A stretch of 64,000 nt of DNA. It comes from Cellulophaga fucicola (GTDB lineage Bacteria > Bacteroidota > Bacteroidia > Flavobacteriales > Flavobacteriaceae). A program made the position numbers and the translations under genes. Location: positions 96,644-160,643 of the forward strand of contig NZ_FPIY01000003.1 in assembly GCF_900119145.1 (NCBI RefSeq), given 5' to 3'. Shown piece after piece: positions 9,253 through 18,846 of this stretch (the stretch's first letter is position 1; each line of letters begins with the position of its first letter). The notes under the pieces were generated by a model that worked only from the letters and a program-made list of their open reading frames with translations, had not been told where the DNA came from and did not search any database.

Positions 9253-11682
9253 TTATTCTGCTCGTAAACTTTTTACTGGGTTTGTTATTGCTGCTTTTAT
9301 GCTTTGGTAGCTTACCGTTATAACAGAAATTGCAAGTACCAAAAGTGCTATAAAAACAAAAGACCAACCGTTTATTTCTATTCGGTACGAGAAATCTTCT
9401 AACCACTTTGTCATTACAAACCAAGCCAATGGTATAGATATTACTATAGATACCACTACTAACTTTAAAAAGTCTAGTGTTAACTTGTACACAATGTTGC
9501 CTATACTTGCTCCTAAAACTTTGCGTACACCTATTTCTTTTATTCTTTTTTCTGCATTAAATGTTGCCAAACCAAACAAGCCTAAACAAGCTATTAATAT
9601 GGATAAAATTGTAAATGCAATAAATATTTTTCCCAAACGCTCTTCTGCTTGGTATACATCATTAAAAGAATCGTCTAAAAAATAGTAATTAAACGGTTGT
9701 CCAGAAGCAACGTTTCCCCAAAGTCCTTGAATACTTGCAATAGATTTTGCAAAATCTCCCTGACTTAATTTTACCACTAATTTACTACTTACTCTACGGC
9801 TTAATCTAAAACTTACCGGATCTATAGCATTACGTAATGTAGAGATATGAAAATCTTTAACTACGCCAATAACTTTATATTCAACTTTATCACTGTCGTC
9901 TACCAATGTCATTCCTATAGCATCGGCAGGCTTAATTCCCAATCTAGATATTGCTGTTTCGTTTACAATAATAGCGGTAGAATCTGTTTTGTACTTTGTA
10001 TTAAAATCTCTTCCTGCTAAAAGGTTTATATTTAAAGTTGATACATAATCTTCATCTACATCCCATTTTTGCATTTGTACCACAGCATCTTCAACAGCTT
10101 TTCCTTTTGCCGTAAAAGATTGGTCTGTTCTGTTAGATGGTGTTGGTAAAAAACTAGTAAGTGATACACTTTTTACACTCGCCAGTTTTTCTATTTCTTG
10201 CTTAAACGATGCTACTTGGTCTCCTGCAGCATACACATCATCTAAAACCAAAACCTGTTCTTTGGTGTAACCAATATCTTTACCTTTTATATATTGTAAT
10301 TGCTGAAAAACCACTAACGTACTCCCCATTAAAAACACAGAGATTGCAAATTGAAAAATCACTAATCCATTTCTTATTTTTCCTCCTCCTGCGTTAGATT
10401 TTTCGCCTCCTTTTAACACCTTAACGGGCTTAAATTTTGACATAAAAAATGCAGGATAACTACCAGACAGTAAACCTAAAATTAAAGCAAAACCTAAAAG
10501 AATAAGCCAAAAAAGTGGATTTAAAAACGGAATTTCTATTGATTTATCTGCTAAATTATTAAAGTAAGGCAGAATTAAAATGGTTGTTAGTACTGCAAAA
10601 ATTAACGCTATTAATGACACCAATCCTGACTCTATTAAAAACTGTTTTATTAAGTCTGACTTAGAAGAGCCTAGTGTTTTACGCACACCTACTTCTTTTG
10701 CTCTTTTTAAAGATTGTGCCGTAGAAAGATTCATAAAATTTACACACGCTAACACTATTAAAAACAGCCCTATAAAAGATAAAATATAGATGTTTTGTAT
10801 GTTGTTATTCTGATTTAGCTCTGCAATACGGTCTGAGTGTAAATGTATTTTACCAAGCGGAATGGTATTAAAAACATAGAAGTTTCCTTCGCTTTTAAAA
10901 CTCTCTACCGTCATTGTTGGAGCAAATGTTTTTTTCGCGTAAGGAGCAACGTAGTTTATAAATATATTTTGCAACCTTTTATTAAAACTAGCTATGTTAG
11001 TATTAGGGTTTAACTTTACAAAAGTGCTAAAGTTGTTGCTGCCCCAACCAACTTCTTTTGCGTTAGGGTTGCTCGCCATAGACATTAACATATTGTAATC
11101 TCTTAAAAAAGAATTTTTAGGAAAATCTTCTATAACTCCTGTTACTGTATATACCTCATCATTATCTAAAACTACCTGTTTACCAACAACCTCTTCTTCT
11201 GTAAATAGAGTTTTTGCTCCTGACCTGCTTAGTATTAAAGTATTTGGCTCTACTAATGCTGTTTCTTTAGTGCCTTGCAACAATTCTAAACCAAACATTT
11301 TAAAAAATGATGGGTCTGCATAAGCATTACCATTAACCTTTATATTTTTATCAGAATTTGTTTGACGCACCAACATTCCGCCCCAACCTCTTAATCTTGT
11401 TGTAAGTTGTACTTCTGAGTATTCACTTTCTAAAACCGAAGCCATTGGCGCCGTTACAACAGCTAAATTATTAGACTGTGTTCCAAACTTAATATCTACA
11501 TTTATTCTGTGAATTAATTCTTCATCAGCAAACATTTTATCATAACTAAGCTCATCATAAATATATAATGAAATTAGTAGCGCACCTGCAACACCTATAG
11601 CTAAGCCAAATACATTTAAAAATGTAAAAAACAGATTATTTTTTAAATTACGCCACGCTATTTTTAGTTGATTCTTAAACAT
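9253..11682 (-). CDS. FtsX/MacB-family ABC permease (array member 3), first gene of a possible second transcript
   Basis: An 809-residue duplicated FtsX permease with N-terminus MFKNQLKIAWRNL, coupling segments AKEVGVRKTLGSS and IKEIGVRKVLGAS, and tail NPVKSLRAE. The topology is as in its sisters: TM1, periplasmic domain, three helices, TM5, second periplasmic domain, three helices. It is the only permease preceded by a long gap (175 bp). That gap holds a sigma-54-like promoter and an upstream inverted element, so transcription probably restarts here. Confidence 0.92.
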   Translation of the reverse strand: MFKNQLKIAWRNLKNNLFFTFLNVFGLAIGVAGALLISLYIYDELSYDKMFADEELIHRINVDIKFGTQSNNLAVVTAPMASVLESEYSEVQLTTRLRGWGGMLVRQTNSDKNIKVNGNAYADPSFFKMFGLELLQGTKETALVEPNTLILSRSGAKTLFTEEEVVGKQVVLDNDEVYTVTGVIEDFPKNSFLRDYNMLMSMASNPNAKEVGWGSNNFSTFVKLNPNTNIASFNKRLQNIFINYVAPYAKKTFAPTMTVESFKSEGNFYVFNTIPLGKIHLHSDRIAELNQNNNIQNIYILSFIGLFLIVLACVNFMNLSTAQSLKRAKEVGVRKTLGSSKSDLIKQFLIESGLVSLIALIFAVLTTILILPYFNNLADKSIEIPFLNPLFWLILLGFALILGLLSGSYPAFFMSKFKPVKVLKGGEKSNAGGGKIRNGLVIFQFAISVFLMGSTLVVFQQLQYIKGKDIGYTKEQVLVLDDVYAAGDQVASFKQEIEKLASVKSVSLTSFLPTPSNRTDQSFTAKGKAVEDAVVQMQKWDVDEDYVSTLNINLLAGRDFNTKYKTDSTAIIVNETAISRLGIKPADAIGMTLVDDSDKVEYKVIGVVKDFHISTLRNAIDPVSFRLSRRVSSKLVVKLSQGDFAKSIASIQGLWGNVASGQPFNYYFLDDSFNDVYQAEERLGKIFIAFTILSILIACLGLFGLATFNAEKRIKEIGVRKVLGASIGNIVYKLTLDFLKLVVVSIVISIPLAWFVMTKWLEDFSYRIEINGWSFVFIALLVLAISVITVSYQSIKAAITNPVKSLRAE

Positions 11683-11728
11683 AATTTTTATTCTTTACTG
11701 TTCGTTTTTTGATTGATGCTTACTAATA

Positions 11729-11744
11729 CCCTAATTCTGTGCCA
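11729..11744 (-). promoter_or_regulatory. possible sigma-54 -24/-12 promoter before permease 3
   Basis: On the minus strand the sequence is TGGCAC, five bases, then TAGGG. The -24 box matches the sigma-54 consensus TGGCAC exactly, but the -12 box has GG where GC is expected, so this is a weak candidate. The predicted start of transcription is about 36 bp before the ATG. Confidence 0.3.
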
Positions 11745-11807
11745 AAATCTCAAACACATAACAAACAGCTACTTACATATTATTTTTGATTAAAAAATTG
11801 ATGCAAC

Positions 11808-11824
11808 TGTAAAAAAAATTTACA
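11808..11824. promoter_or_regulatory. inverted repeat, candidate activator site for permease 3 promoter
   Basis: TGTAAA and TTTACA form perfect 6-bp arms separated by five A. The centre is about 98 bp upstream of the predicted sigma-54 start, the usual distance for an NtrC-family activator site. The same half-sites occur in the longer inverted repeat before tolC. Confidence 0.35.
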
Positions 11825-11857
11825 CAGACTGTCCATATTTTGTACGTTAAAAAAGAA

Positions 11858-14290
11858 CTATTCTGTTCGTAGGCTTTTAACTGGGTTTGCTATTGCAGAC
11901 TTTATAGACTGAAAACCAACAGTTACAATTGTTATTAGCATTGCAAAACCACCTGCTAATAAAAATACCCACCATTTAATTTCAATTTTATAGGTAAAAT
12001 CTTGTAACCAATTTTGCATAAGATAGTATGCTATAGGAGATGCAATGACAAATGCAACCAATACTAGCTTTAAAAAATCTTTGGTTAATAACTGTACAAC
12101 AGATTTTACACTGGCACCTAAAACTTTACGTATCCCAATTTCTTTCTTCTTTTGCTCTGCAACATAAGACACCAAACCAAATAACCCTAAACAACTAATT
12201 AAAATGGCCAAAATGGTAAATGCTATAGATATTTTAGATAATTTTTGTTCTTCTGCGTATAACTTTTCGGTTTCTTTATCTACAAAAACATACTCAAATG
12301 GCGCATACGGATTCACTTTTTTCCAGTTGGCCTCTAAACCGCTCAATACACTTTTTAAATTGTTGGTTTCTAACTTAGCAACTATCCAATCTGGTTCTGT
12401 TTCACTATAAATAAGCATAGGTGAAATTGCTTGTTTAAAATCTTCAAAATGAAAATTCTCTGTAACACCCACAATTTCATAATTCTCTGTTTCACTGCCA
12501 TAACTGCTAACAATTGTAGCTGCTAAGGCGTTTTCTATATCAATATTAAAAGCCTTTAGGGTTGCCATATTTACCAATACGCCTGTAGAGTCTGTTGCTC
12601 TAAGCTTACGACCTTTAATAATTTTGGTTCCAATGGTTTCTAAATAATTAGGAGTAATACCATTGTAAAAAACAGAGGTTAGGTTATTATCATCTTGACT
12701 AGGTAAACGCATTGCCAAATCGCCCATAATAGATCTGGATGGGTAATTATTACTCCCTGTAACAGAGCTAACACCAGATACTCCTTGTAATTGTGATTGT
12801 ATAGCACTAAAATTTTGTTGTAATTCTTGTGTTCCTAAACGTATTGCTAACAAATTATCTTTGTTAAAGCCTAAATCTTTTTGCTTAGCAAATTTTAGTT
12901 GTTGTGATACTATTATAACACTTACTGTTAAAACTATTGATACTACAAACTGAAAAACAACCAAACCACGCCTTAATAAACCATTGCTAGATTGTAGTTC
13001 TGTTGCCCCTTTTAGCACTTTAGACGGTTTAAAAGAAGACAACACCAATGCCGGATAAATACCTGCTATTAAGCCTGTTAAAAAACCCATAGACCCCAAC
13101 AACAATAAAATTTTAAGGTTTAATATATGTTCTGGCTCTATGTTACCGCCTGTTAATACATTAGCAACCGGAAGCAATAATAAAACTATAGGTATGCTAA
13201 TAAATACTGCTAAAAATGCAATTAAAATAGACTCACTTAAAAACTGCTGTACCAAAGAGCTTTTTTGCGCTCCAATGGCTTTTCTTACCCCTATTTCTTT
13301 TGCTCTTTTACTAGCTCTGGCTGTACTTAAATTAATAAAGTTTACACAGGCAACTAGTTGTACTATAAAGGCTAAAAACAATAGTGCATACAAGTATTCT
13401 ATATTAGATACTTCTTCTATTTGCTTGTCTATACCTTTAGAGTGCAAATGAATATCTGTAACAGATTGTAATAGTAATTTTTTATCAAAACCCATATCAG
13501 CCAAATCAATTCCTCCACGATCTAGTAAAAACTTAGGTATCTTTTTTTCTAATCTGGTTTTGCTGTCATTGGCTCCTAGTTTTATATAACTGTACGCAAA
13601 GTTTTGCGTTGCAAAATTGCTAATATTGTTAGTGTATTCACCAATGCCAGGCGAGTTCATACACAGTATATAATTAGGATTTAAATGCGTTGGGTTGGTT
13701 GGTTCATTAAAAACTCCGGTAATGGTTGCGTTAAATTGGTCTTCTCCTGCACCAATAACTAATGTTTTGTTTACAACTTGTTTGGTGTCTTTAAATAATT
13801 TTGAAGCTAATTTTTTTGATAAAACAATGCTATTTGGTTTTTCTAAGGCTGTAGCCAAATTACCTTCTGCGGCTGTATAATTAAAAAATTTAAAAAAGGT
13901 AGAATCGGCCACATATCCTTTACTCTCATAATAACTTTGGTTGTTTTTGGGGTTACGAATTAGAGCTTCTTCTCCAGACCCAAAATAAACAACCCTACAA
14001 GCATCTACCACTTCTGGTAAATCTTCTTTTAAAGCAAAAGCTATTGGAGGGCTACTTGTAGCTACATCTGCATTTATACTGTTGTTACTTTTTGATTTTA
14101 TTTTAGTACGTATTCTGTATACAGAAGCAACATCTTTATGGTGCGTATCATACCCAAATTGCGCATTAACATAAGATATTATAATTAAGCAACATATTGT
14201 ACCTACAGTAAGGCTAAGAATATTTATACCTGTCTGCAACGGATTTTTTTTAAGACTACGCCACGCTATTTTTAGTTGATTTTTAAACAT
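11858..14290 (-). CDS. FtsX/MacB-family ABC permease (array member 2)
   Basis: An 810-residue duplicated FtsX permease: N-terminus MFKNQLKIAWRSL, eight predicted helices, two periplasmic MacB_PCD domains, coupling segments AKEIGVRKAIGAQ and KKEIGIRKVLGAS, and tail NPVKSLRTE. It lies 30 bp downstream of member 1 and is followed by the 175-bp regulatory gap, so it may be the last gene of the promoter-proximal segment. There are no frameshifts or missing domains. Confidence 0.92.
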   Translation of the reverse strand: MFKNQLKIAWRSLKKNPLQTGINILSLTVGTICCLIIISYVNAQFGYDTHHKDVASVYRIRTKIKSKSNNSINADVATSSPPIAFALKEDLPEVVDACRVVYFGSGEEALIRNPKNNQSYYESKGYVADSTFFKFFNYTAAEGNLATALEKPNSIVLSKKLASKLFKDTKQVVNKTLVIGAGEDQFNATITGVFNEPTNPTHLNPNYILCMNSPGIGEYTNNISNFATQNFAYSYIKLGANDSKTRLEKKIPKFLLDRGGIDLADMGFDKKLLLQSVTDIHLHSKGIDKQIEEVSNIEYLYALLFLAFIVQLVACVNFINLSTARASKRAKEIGVRKAIGAQKSSLVQQFLSESILIAFLAVFISIPIVLLLLPVANVLTGGNIEPEHILNLKILLLLGSMGFLTGLIAGIYPALVLSSFKPSKVLKGATELQSSNGLLRRGLVVFQFVVSIVLTVSVIIVSQQLKFAKQKDLGFNKDNLLAIRLGTQELQQNFSAIQSQLQGVSGVSSVTGSNNYPSRSIMGDLAMRLPSQDDNNLTSVFYNGITPNYLETIGTKIIKGRKLRATDSTGVLVNMATLKAFNIDIENALAATIVSSYGSETENYEIVGVTENFHFEDFKQAISPMLIYSETEPDWIVAKLETNNLKSVLSGLEANWKKVNPYAPFEYVFVDKETEKLYAEEQKLSKISIAFTILAILISCLGLFGLVSYVAEQKKKEIGIRKVLGASVKSVVQLLTKDFLKLVLVAFVIASPIAYYLMQNWLQDFTYKIEIKWWVFLLAGGFAMLITIVTVGFQSIKSAIANPVKSLRTE

Positions 14291-14320
14291 AACTGCTTGT
14301 TTTTTTGATTGATGAATGAA

Positions 14321-16678
14321 TTACTCTGTTCGCAAGCTTTTTACAGGGTTAGTTATTGCTGCTTTTATAGCTTGAAAACTTACCGTTAACAAAGCAATTG
14401 CAACTGCTCCTATGCCTGCCAAAGCAAACATCCACCATTGCATATTTATACGGTAAGCGTAGTCTTCTAACCAGCTAGACATTGCCCACCAAGCTACAGG
14501 TATTGCTATAACAATAGATAAAACCACAAGTCTTATAAAATCTTTAGATAATAGATTTACAATATTAACCACACTTGCACCTAACACTTTACGTACACCT
14601 ATTTCCTTACTTCTTTGTTCTGATGTATATGCTGCCAAACCAAATAAGCCCAAGCAGGAAATAAATATAGCCAGTAAAGCAAATATTTGTGATAGTCTAC
14701 CAACCAACATTTCACTTTTAAATTTTTGGTTAAAAGCATCGTCTACAAACTCGTACTCAAACGGAAAAGCAGAGTTGTGTTTCTGCATAATACTTGCCAT
14801 ACCTGCAAGTGCATTTTTTACATCTACATCTTGCTTAATACGTACGTACATATATTGCGCTTCGCTAGGCGCGTTAATAAACATAACCGGATCGCTTTTA
14901 CCATACATATCTCCGTATAAAAAATCTTTAACAACACCCACCACAGTAATTTTATCTTCTCCAAAATAAATATCCTTGCCTACTGCAGATTCTGTATCTA
15001 TAAGCTTAGCAAACGATTCTGTAATTATTACACTAGTACTATCTAACTCTTGGTTTTGTTTAAAATTTCTGCCATCTACTAAATCCATACCAGCAGTACT
15101 TAAAAAGTCCGGATTTATATATCTAAAAGAAATAAGCATTTCACTATTAGCATCTGCCATTCCAGACCAAGTTGCTCCAGATCCATTATTACCAATAGAC
15201 AGTGTGTTATAGCTATTTAACCCTGTATTTTCTATCATACCAGTAGCTAGCATTTCTTGCTTTATTGCCGTGAAATTTTTAACCATATCTCCTCTAACAT
15301 TCATTGTTACAAGATTGGTTTTATTGTATCCTAACTGTCTGTTTTTTACGTGCTGTACTTGCTTGTACACCACAATAGTGCTTATTATTAATATTATTGA
15401 TGCTGCAAACTGAGTTACCACAAGCCCTTTTCTAATAAACACAGAACCTTTTTGATTGCTACTTATGCCTTTTAAAACAGTTACTGGCAAAAATGAAGAC
15501 AAATAAAACGCCGGATAACAACCTGCAAAAACACCACAAAAAATGGTAATACCAAACAGAGCTAACCAGTGTAAAGGATTGCTTATTCCCATTATTAATT
15601 CTTTTTCTATAACAGTATTAAACTGTGGCAACAATAAAAACACTAATAAAATACTTACCAGTGTAGCTATACTTGCAATAACTAAAGATTCTGTTATAAA
15701 TTGAAAAATTAAGCGTTTACGACCCGCACCTAAAACTTTACGCACTCCAACTTCATTGGCTCTTTTTGCACTACGAGCTGTAGACAAGTTCATAAAATTA
15801 ATACAAGCTATTATTAAGATAATCCAAGCTATTACGGAGAATAGATTTACGTACATAATTCTGCCTCCTACTTGTTTTCCGCCTTCAAAATTATCTCTTA
15901 AACGCCAGTCTAACATACTATGCATAAAGGCATACGTATCATTACCTTCCATTTTAGTTTGTAAAAACTTTTTTATAGTAGTATTTACAACTGCTGCATC
16001 TACTTTATGGTCTAATTGTATATACGTGTCTACAGAGTTATTTCCCCAAGCATTTAAATAATCTTTGTCTTTAGCGTATGCATCAAAAGACGCTAGCCAG
16101 TCAAAATTTACAGTAACATTTTTAGGAAAATCTACAACAACACCTGTAACGGTGTAACTGTATTTATTGTCTAGTTCTATAGTTCTACCAACCGCATTAT
16201 TGCCAGCTCCAAATAATTGTGATGCTGTTTTTTGAGTAAGTATTATGGCGTCTGTATCTTCCAATGCTGTGTTTGCATCTCCTTGTATAAATTCTAGACT
16301 AAAAATGTCTAAAAAATCTGAATCTACATAACTCCCTTTTTTATATAAAGACTTGTCTCCTTGTTTAAAAAGTCGTTCTTCATCTCTATACCTAGTAGCA
16401 TTTATAATCCCAGGAACTTCCTTTTTTAAAGCTTCTGCTAAAGGTCCGGGAGTAGAAGTAAATGTGCGCCACTCACCATTATATTTTTGGTTGGTTGGCA
16501 AATAATACACCTGCTCTTTATTAGAAAAAACTGCGTCGTAGTTTACCTCATCTTCTACCCATAAAAAAATAAGACTGGCACAGGTAATACCCATTGCTAA
16601 CCCAAAAATATTGAGAAAACTATAGCCTTTATTTTTTAACAAGCTCCTAAACGCAATTTTAAAATAATTCTTGAACAT
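14321..16678 (-). CDS. FtsX/MacB-family ABC permease (array member 1)
   Basis: A 785-residue duplicated FtsX permease and the shortest of the six. It has N-terminus MFKNYFKIAFRSL, coupling segments ANEVGVRKVLGAG and SKEIGVRKVLGAS, and tail NPVKSLRTE. It sits 52 bp downstream of the complete-consensus ATPase gene, so it is the permease closest to the TolC, adaptor and ATPase genes. It is therefore the best candidate for the core tripartite pump subunit. Confidence 0.92.
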   Translation of the reverse strand: MFKNYFKIAFRSLLKNKGYSFLNIFGLAMGITCASLIFLWVEDEVNYDAVFSNKEQVYYLPTNQKYNGEWRTFTSTPGPLAEALKKEVPGIINATRYRDEERLFKQGDKSLYKKGSYVDSDFLDIFSLEFIQGDANTALEDTDAIILTQKTASQLFGAGNNAVGRTIELDNKYSYTVTGVVVDFPKNVTVNFDWLASFDAYAKDKDYLNAWGNNSVDTYIQLDHKVDAAVVNTTIKKFLQTKMEGNDTYAFMHSMLDWRLRDNFEGGKQVGGRIMYVNLFSVIAWIILIIACINFMNLSTARSAKRANEVGVRKVLGAGRKRLIFQFITESLVIASIATLVSILLVFLLLPQFNTVIEKELIMGISNPLHWLALFGITIFCGVFAGCYPAFYLSSFLPVTVLKGISSNQKGSVFIRKGLVVTQFAASIILIISTIVVYKQVQHVKNRQLGYNKTNLVTMNVRGDMVKNFTAIKQEMLATGMIENTGLNSYNTLSIGNNGSGATWSGMADANSEMLISFRYINPDFLSTAGMDLVDGRNFKQNQELDSTSVIITESFAKLIDTESAVGKDIYFGEDKITVVGVVKDFLYGDMYGKSDPVMFINAPSEAQYMYVRIKQDVDVKNALAGMASIMQKHNSAFPFEYEFVDDAFNQKFKSEMLVGRLSQIFALLAIFISCLGLFGLAAYTSEQRSKEIGVRKVLGASVVNIVNLLSKDFIRLVVLSIVIAIPVAWWAMSSWLEDYAYRINMQWWMFALAGIGAVAIALLTVSFQAIKAAITNPVKSLRTE

Positions 16679-16730
16679 GGTGATTGGCTATTTTGATTGA
16701 TTGATGATTTTGATTGATGATGAACTCTGC

Positions 16731-17429
16731 TTATTTTACTACTGCCTCAAAAGGTTTATTATGACTTTCGGTTACTATTTGACCGTCAAAAAGATTTACA
16801 ACCCTGTGTGCGTAATGCGAGTCTCTATCTGAGTGTGTTACCATTACTATAGTTGTACCTTCTTGGTTTAGTTCTGTTAGCAAATTCATTACTTCTATTC
16901 CGTTTTTAGAATCTAAGTTACCTGTTGGCTCATCTGCTAGTATTAATTTTGGATTTGTAACTACGGCTCTTGCTATGGCAACACGCTGTTGTTGACCACC
17001 AGATAATTGCTGTGGAAAATGCTTTTCTCTGTGGGCAATTTTCATACGTTCTAGAACTGCTCTTACTTTTTGTTTGCGTTCTGCCTTATCCATTTTTAAA
17101 TAGATTAATGGTAATTCTACGTTTTCAAAAACAGTAAGCTCGTCTATTAAATTAAAACTCTGAAATACGAACCCTAAATTACCTTTACGCAAACCTGTAC
17201 GTTGGTTTTCTTTTAAACCACCTACTTCATGACCTGCAAATTGGTAACTGCCGTCTGATGGATTGTCTAACATACCTATTATATTTAGTAAGGTAGATTT
17301 ACCACAACCAGATGGCCCCATTATGGCTACAAACTCGCCCTGGCCTACATTTAAGTTTACACTGTTTAGTGCCAAAGTTTCTACTTCTTCGGTTCTAAAG
17401 CTTTTTTTAAGGTCTTTTATTTGTATCAT
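16731..17429 (-). CDS. ABC transporter ATP-binding protein (LolD/MacB type)
   Basis: A 232-residue ATPase for the permease array. It carries all canonical motifs: Walker A GPSGCGKST near residue 39, Q-loop FVFQSFNLIDELTVFEN, signature LSGGQQQRVAIARA, Walker B LILADEPTGNLDS and H-loop VTHSDRD. The MacB/LolD-type ILxELNxEGTTIVMVTHS segment is present. It lies 52 bp before permease 1 and 152 bp after the adaptor gene. The adaptor gap is filled by an 83-bp structured intergenic repeat that may separate or attenuate the two parts of the operon. Confidence 0.93.
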   Translation of the reverse strand: MIQIKDLKKSFRTEEVETLALNSVNLNVGQGEFVAIMGPSGCGKSTLLNIIGMLDNPSDGSYQFAGHEVGGLKENQRTGLRKGNLGFVFQSFNLIDELTVFENVELPLIYLKMDKAERKQKVRAVLERMKIAHREKHFPQQLSGGQQQRVAIARAVVTNPKLILADEPTGNLDSKNGIEVMNLLTELNQEGTTIVMVTHSDRDSHYAHRVVNLFDGQIVTESHNKPFEAVVK

Positions 17430-17501
17430 TTTTGATTGTTTTTTTATTCTTCCTTTACCCTCTAAAGGAGGGAGTTAGTTACGAATTAATTATTTATTTT
17501 A

Positions 17502-17584
17502 TGTGTTAGGGATTGTAGTGTAAATCCTTTTTTTTCTTCTTAAAAAAGATTGCAACGTAAAGCCCGCCCAAAGGGAACACCCTA
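17502..17584 (-). repeat. structured intergenic repeat, copy A
   Basis: An 83-bp element with a second copy about 9.3 kb away (26837-26920), roughly 80 percent alike by eye. On the minus strand it begins TAGGGTGTTCC, then has a G/C-rich GGGCGGGC block. Two near-identical segments of the form TTTACxxTxCAATC flank an A/T hairpin. Its first three minus-strand bases are the stop codon of the adaptor gene. Similar G/C-block plus CAATC elements occur in many Flavobacteria as far as I recall; no function is known to me. Confidence 0.7.
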
Positions 17585-18832
17585 TTTTAAAACTATTTTT
17601 TCTGCTTCTCCAAAACTATCGTAATTAGAGGTTATTACATTTTCACCTGCCTGCAAGCCTTCTAAAACTTCGTAATATTTAGAGTTTTGCTTGCCTATTC
17701 TTATGTTGCGTTTTAAAGCTTCGCCACCATCTGGATTTACTACAAAAATCCACTGTCCGCCTGTACTTTGAAAAAAGCTACCTTTAGATACCAAAAGCGC
17801 ATCTGAAGAGGCTCCTAATTGTAGTTTTACATTAAAGCTTTGTCCTGCTCTTATGTTTTCTGGTTTTTCTGATGTAAATACTAGATCTACTTTAAATTTA
17901 CCACCGCGAACTTCTGGGTATACTTTGCGTAAACGCAGATTATACGTTTTTCCATTGCGCTCAAAAGAGGCATTTAAATCTCTTTTTACACGGTCTATGT
18001 AATGCTCATCTATCTCGGCTTCTATTTTATAATCTGTTAGTACATTTATTTGCCCTATACGCTGACCTTGGTTTATACTTTGACCAATTTCTGCATCTAA
18101 AAATCCTAATTGGCCATCTGCTGGTGCACGCACATTTAAGTGATCTAGACGCTCGTAAACCATAGATAATGTTTTTTGCATTCTGTTTAAATCTGTGTCT
18201 AAACCAGCAAGTGATGTATTACGCATTTTATCGTCTTGCTCTGTCTGTATTTTTACAATATCATGTTGTTTTAAAGATAGCTCGTAGTTCTCTTTTGCGG
18301 TTAAAAATGCTTCTTTAGAGATTAACCCGTCATTGTAAAGCTCTTGGTTTTGTTGGTAATTACGCTTTAAACGGGTTAACTCATAAGATGTGGTTGCTAA
18401 AGATTTACGGCCTTCTACTTGTCTAGAGTCAAAGGTTAGTTTGGTAGATCTTAAATCGTTTTGTTTTAGCGCAAGGTTACTCTCACTTGCTAAAATTTGC
18501 TCGTATAAATTACTATTTTCTAGCCTTAGAATAATGTCGCCTTTTTTTACCATTGCACCTTCTTCTATCAATTTTTCGGTAACTCTACCGCCTTCATAAG
18601 CATCCATATAAATGGTTGCTATTGGTGCAGCACTACCATTAATTGTAATGTAATCGTCGAACTTACCTTGAGTTACTTCTGCTATAGATAATTTGTCTTT
18701 CTCTGTTCTAAAAGTAGCTACAGAATTACTCCAAATTATTTTGTATGCTGCAAAAGCAACTACTAGTCCAATAGCAATGTATGCATAGTGTTTTGGACGT
18801 AATCCTTTTCTTTTTTCTAATTGAATATCCAT
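17582..18832 (-). CDS. periplasmic adaptor (HlyD/MacA-type membrane fusion protein)
   Basis: A 416-residue membrane-fusion protein bridging inner-membrane permease and outer-membrane channel. A single N-terminal anchor helix (about residues 14-33, after a KRKGLRPK basic stretch) is followed by a barrel-sandwich/lipoyl half (GGRVTEKLIEEGAMVKKGD). A long alpha-helical hairpin of about residues 105-225 comes next, then the returning lipoyl half (VRAPADGQLGFLDAEIGQ) and beta-barrel and membrane-proximal domains ending near GLQAGENVITS. The gene follows tolC by 14 bp. With ATPase and permeases downstream, this is a MacAB-TolC-like arrangement. Confidence 0.93.
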   Translation of the reverse strand: MDIQLEKRKGLRPKHYAYIAIGLVVAFAAYKIIWSNSVATFRTEKDKLSIAEVTQGKFDDYITINGSAAPIATIYMDAYEGGRVTEKLIEEGAMVKKGDIILRLENSNLYEQILASESNLALKQNDLRSTKLTFDSRQVEGRKSLATTSYELTRLKRNYQQNQELYNDGLISKEAFLTAKENYELSLKQHDIVKIQTEQDDKMRNTSLAGLDTDLNRMQKTLSMVYERLDHLNVRAPADGQLGFLDAEIGQSINQGQRIGQINVLTDYKIEAEIDEHYIDRVKRDLNASFERNGKTYNLRLRKVYPEVRGGKFKVDLVFTSEKPENIRAGQSFNVKLQLGASSDALLVSKGSFFQSTGGQWIFVVNPDGGEALKRNIRIGKQNSKYYEVLEGLQAGENVITSNYDSFGEAEKIVLK

Positions 18833-18846
18833 CTATATTGTAATTG

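Larger units (their letters stand above)
11683..11857. other. 175-bp intergenic control region inside the permease array
   Basis: This is the longest gap within the array, where all but one other gap is 10-52 bp. It carries a TTTTGGCAC element facing the downstream permease and a TGTAAA-A5-TTTACA inverted repeat about 100 bp further upstream. It also has a copy of the recurrent TTTTTTGATTGATG motif near its left end. No ORF is evident. Confidence 0.5.

Noticed and set aside
9227..9424. 66-codon N-terminal extension of the DUF2807 gene
   Set aside because: It would run into the upstream permease gene and hide the signal peptide that starts at the internal Met.
17456..17475. CCCTC/GAGGG small hairpin before the ATPase gene as a terminator
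   Set aside because: The stem is only 5 bp and has no T-run on either strand.
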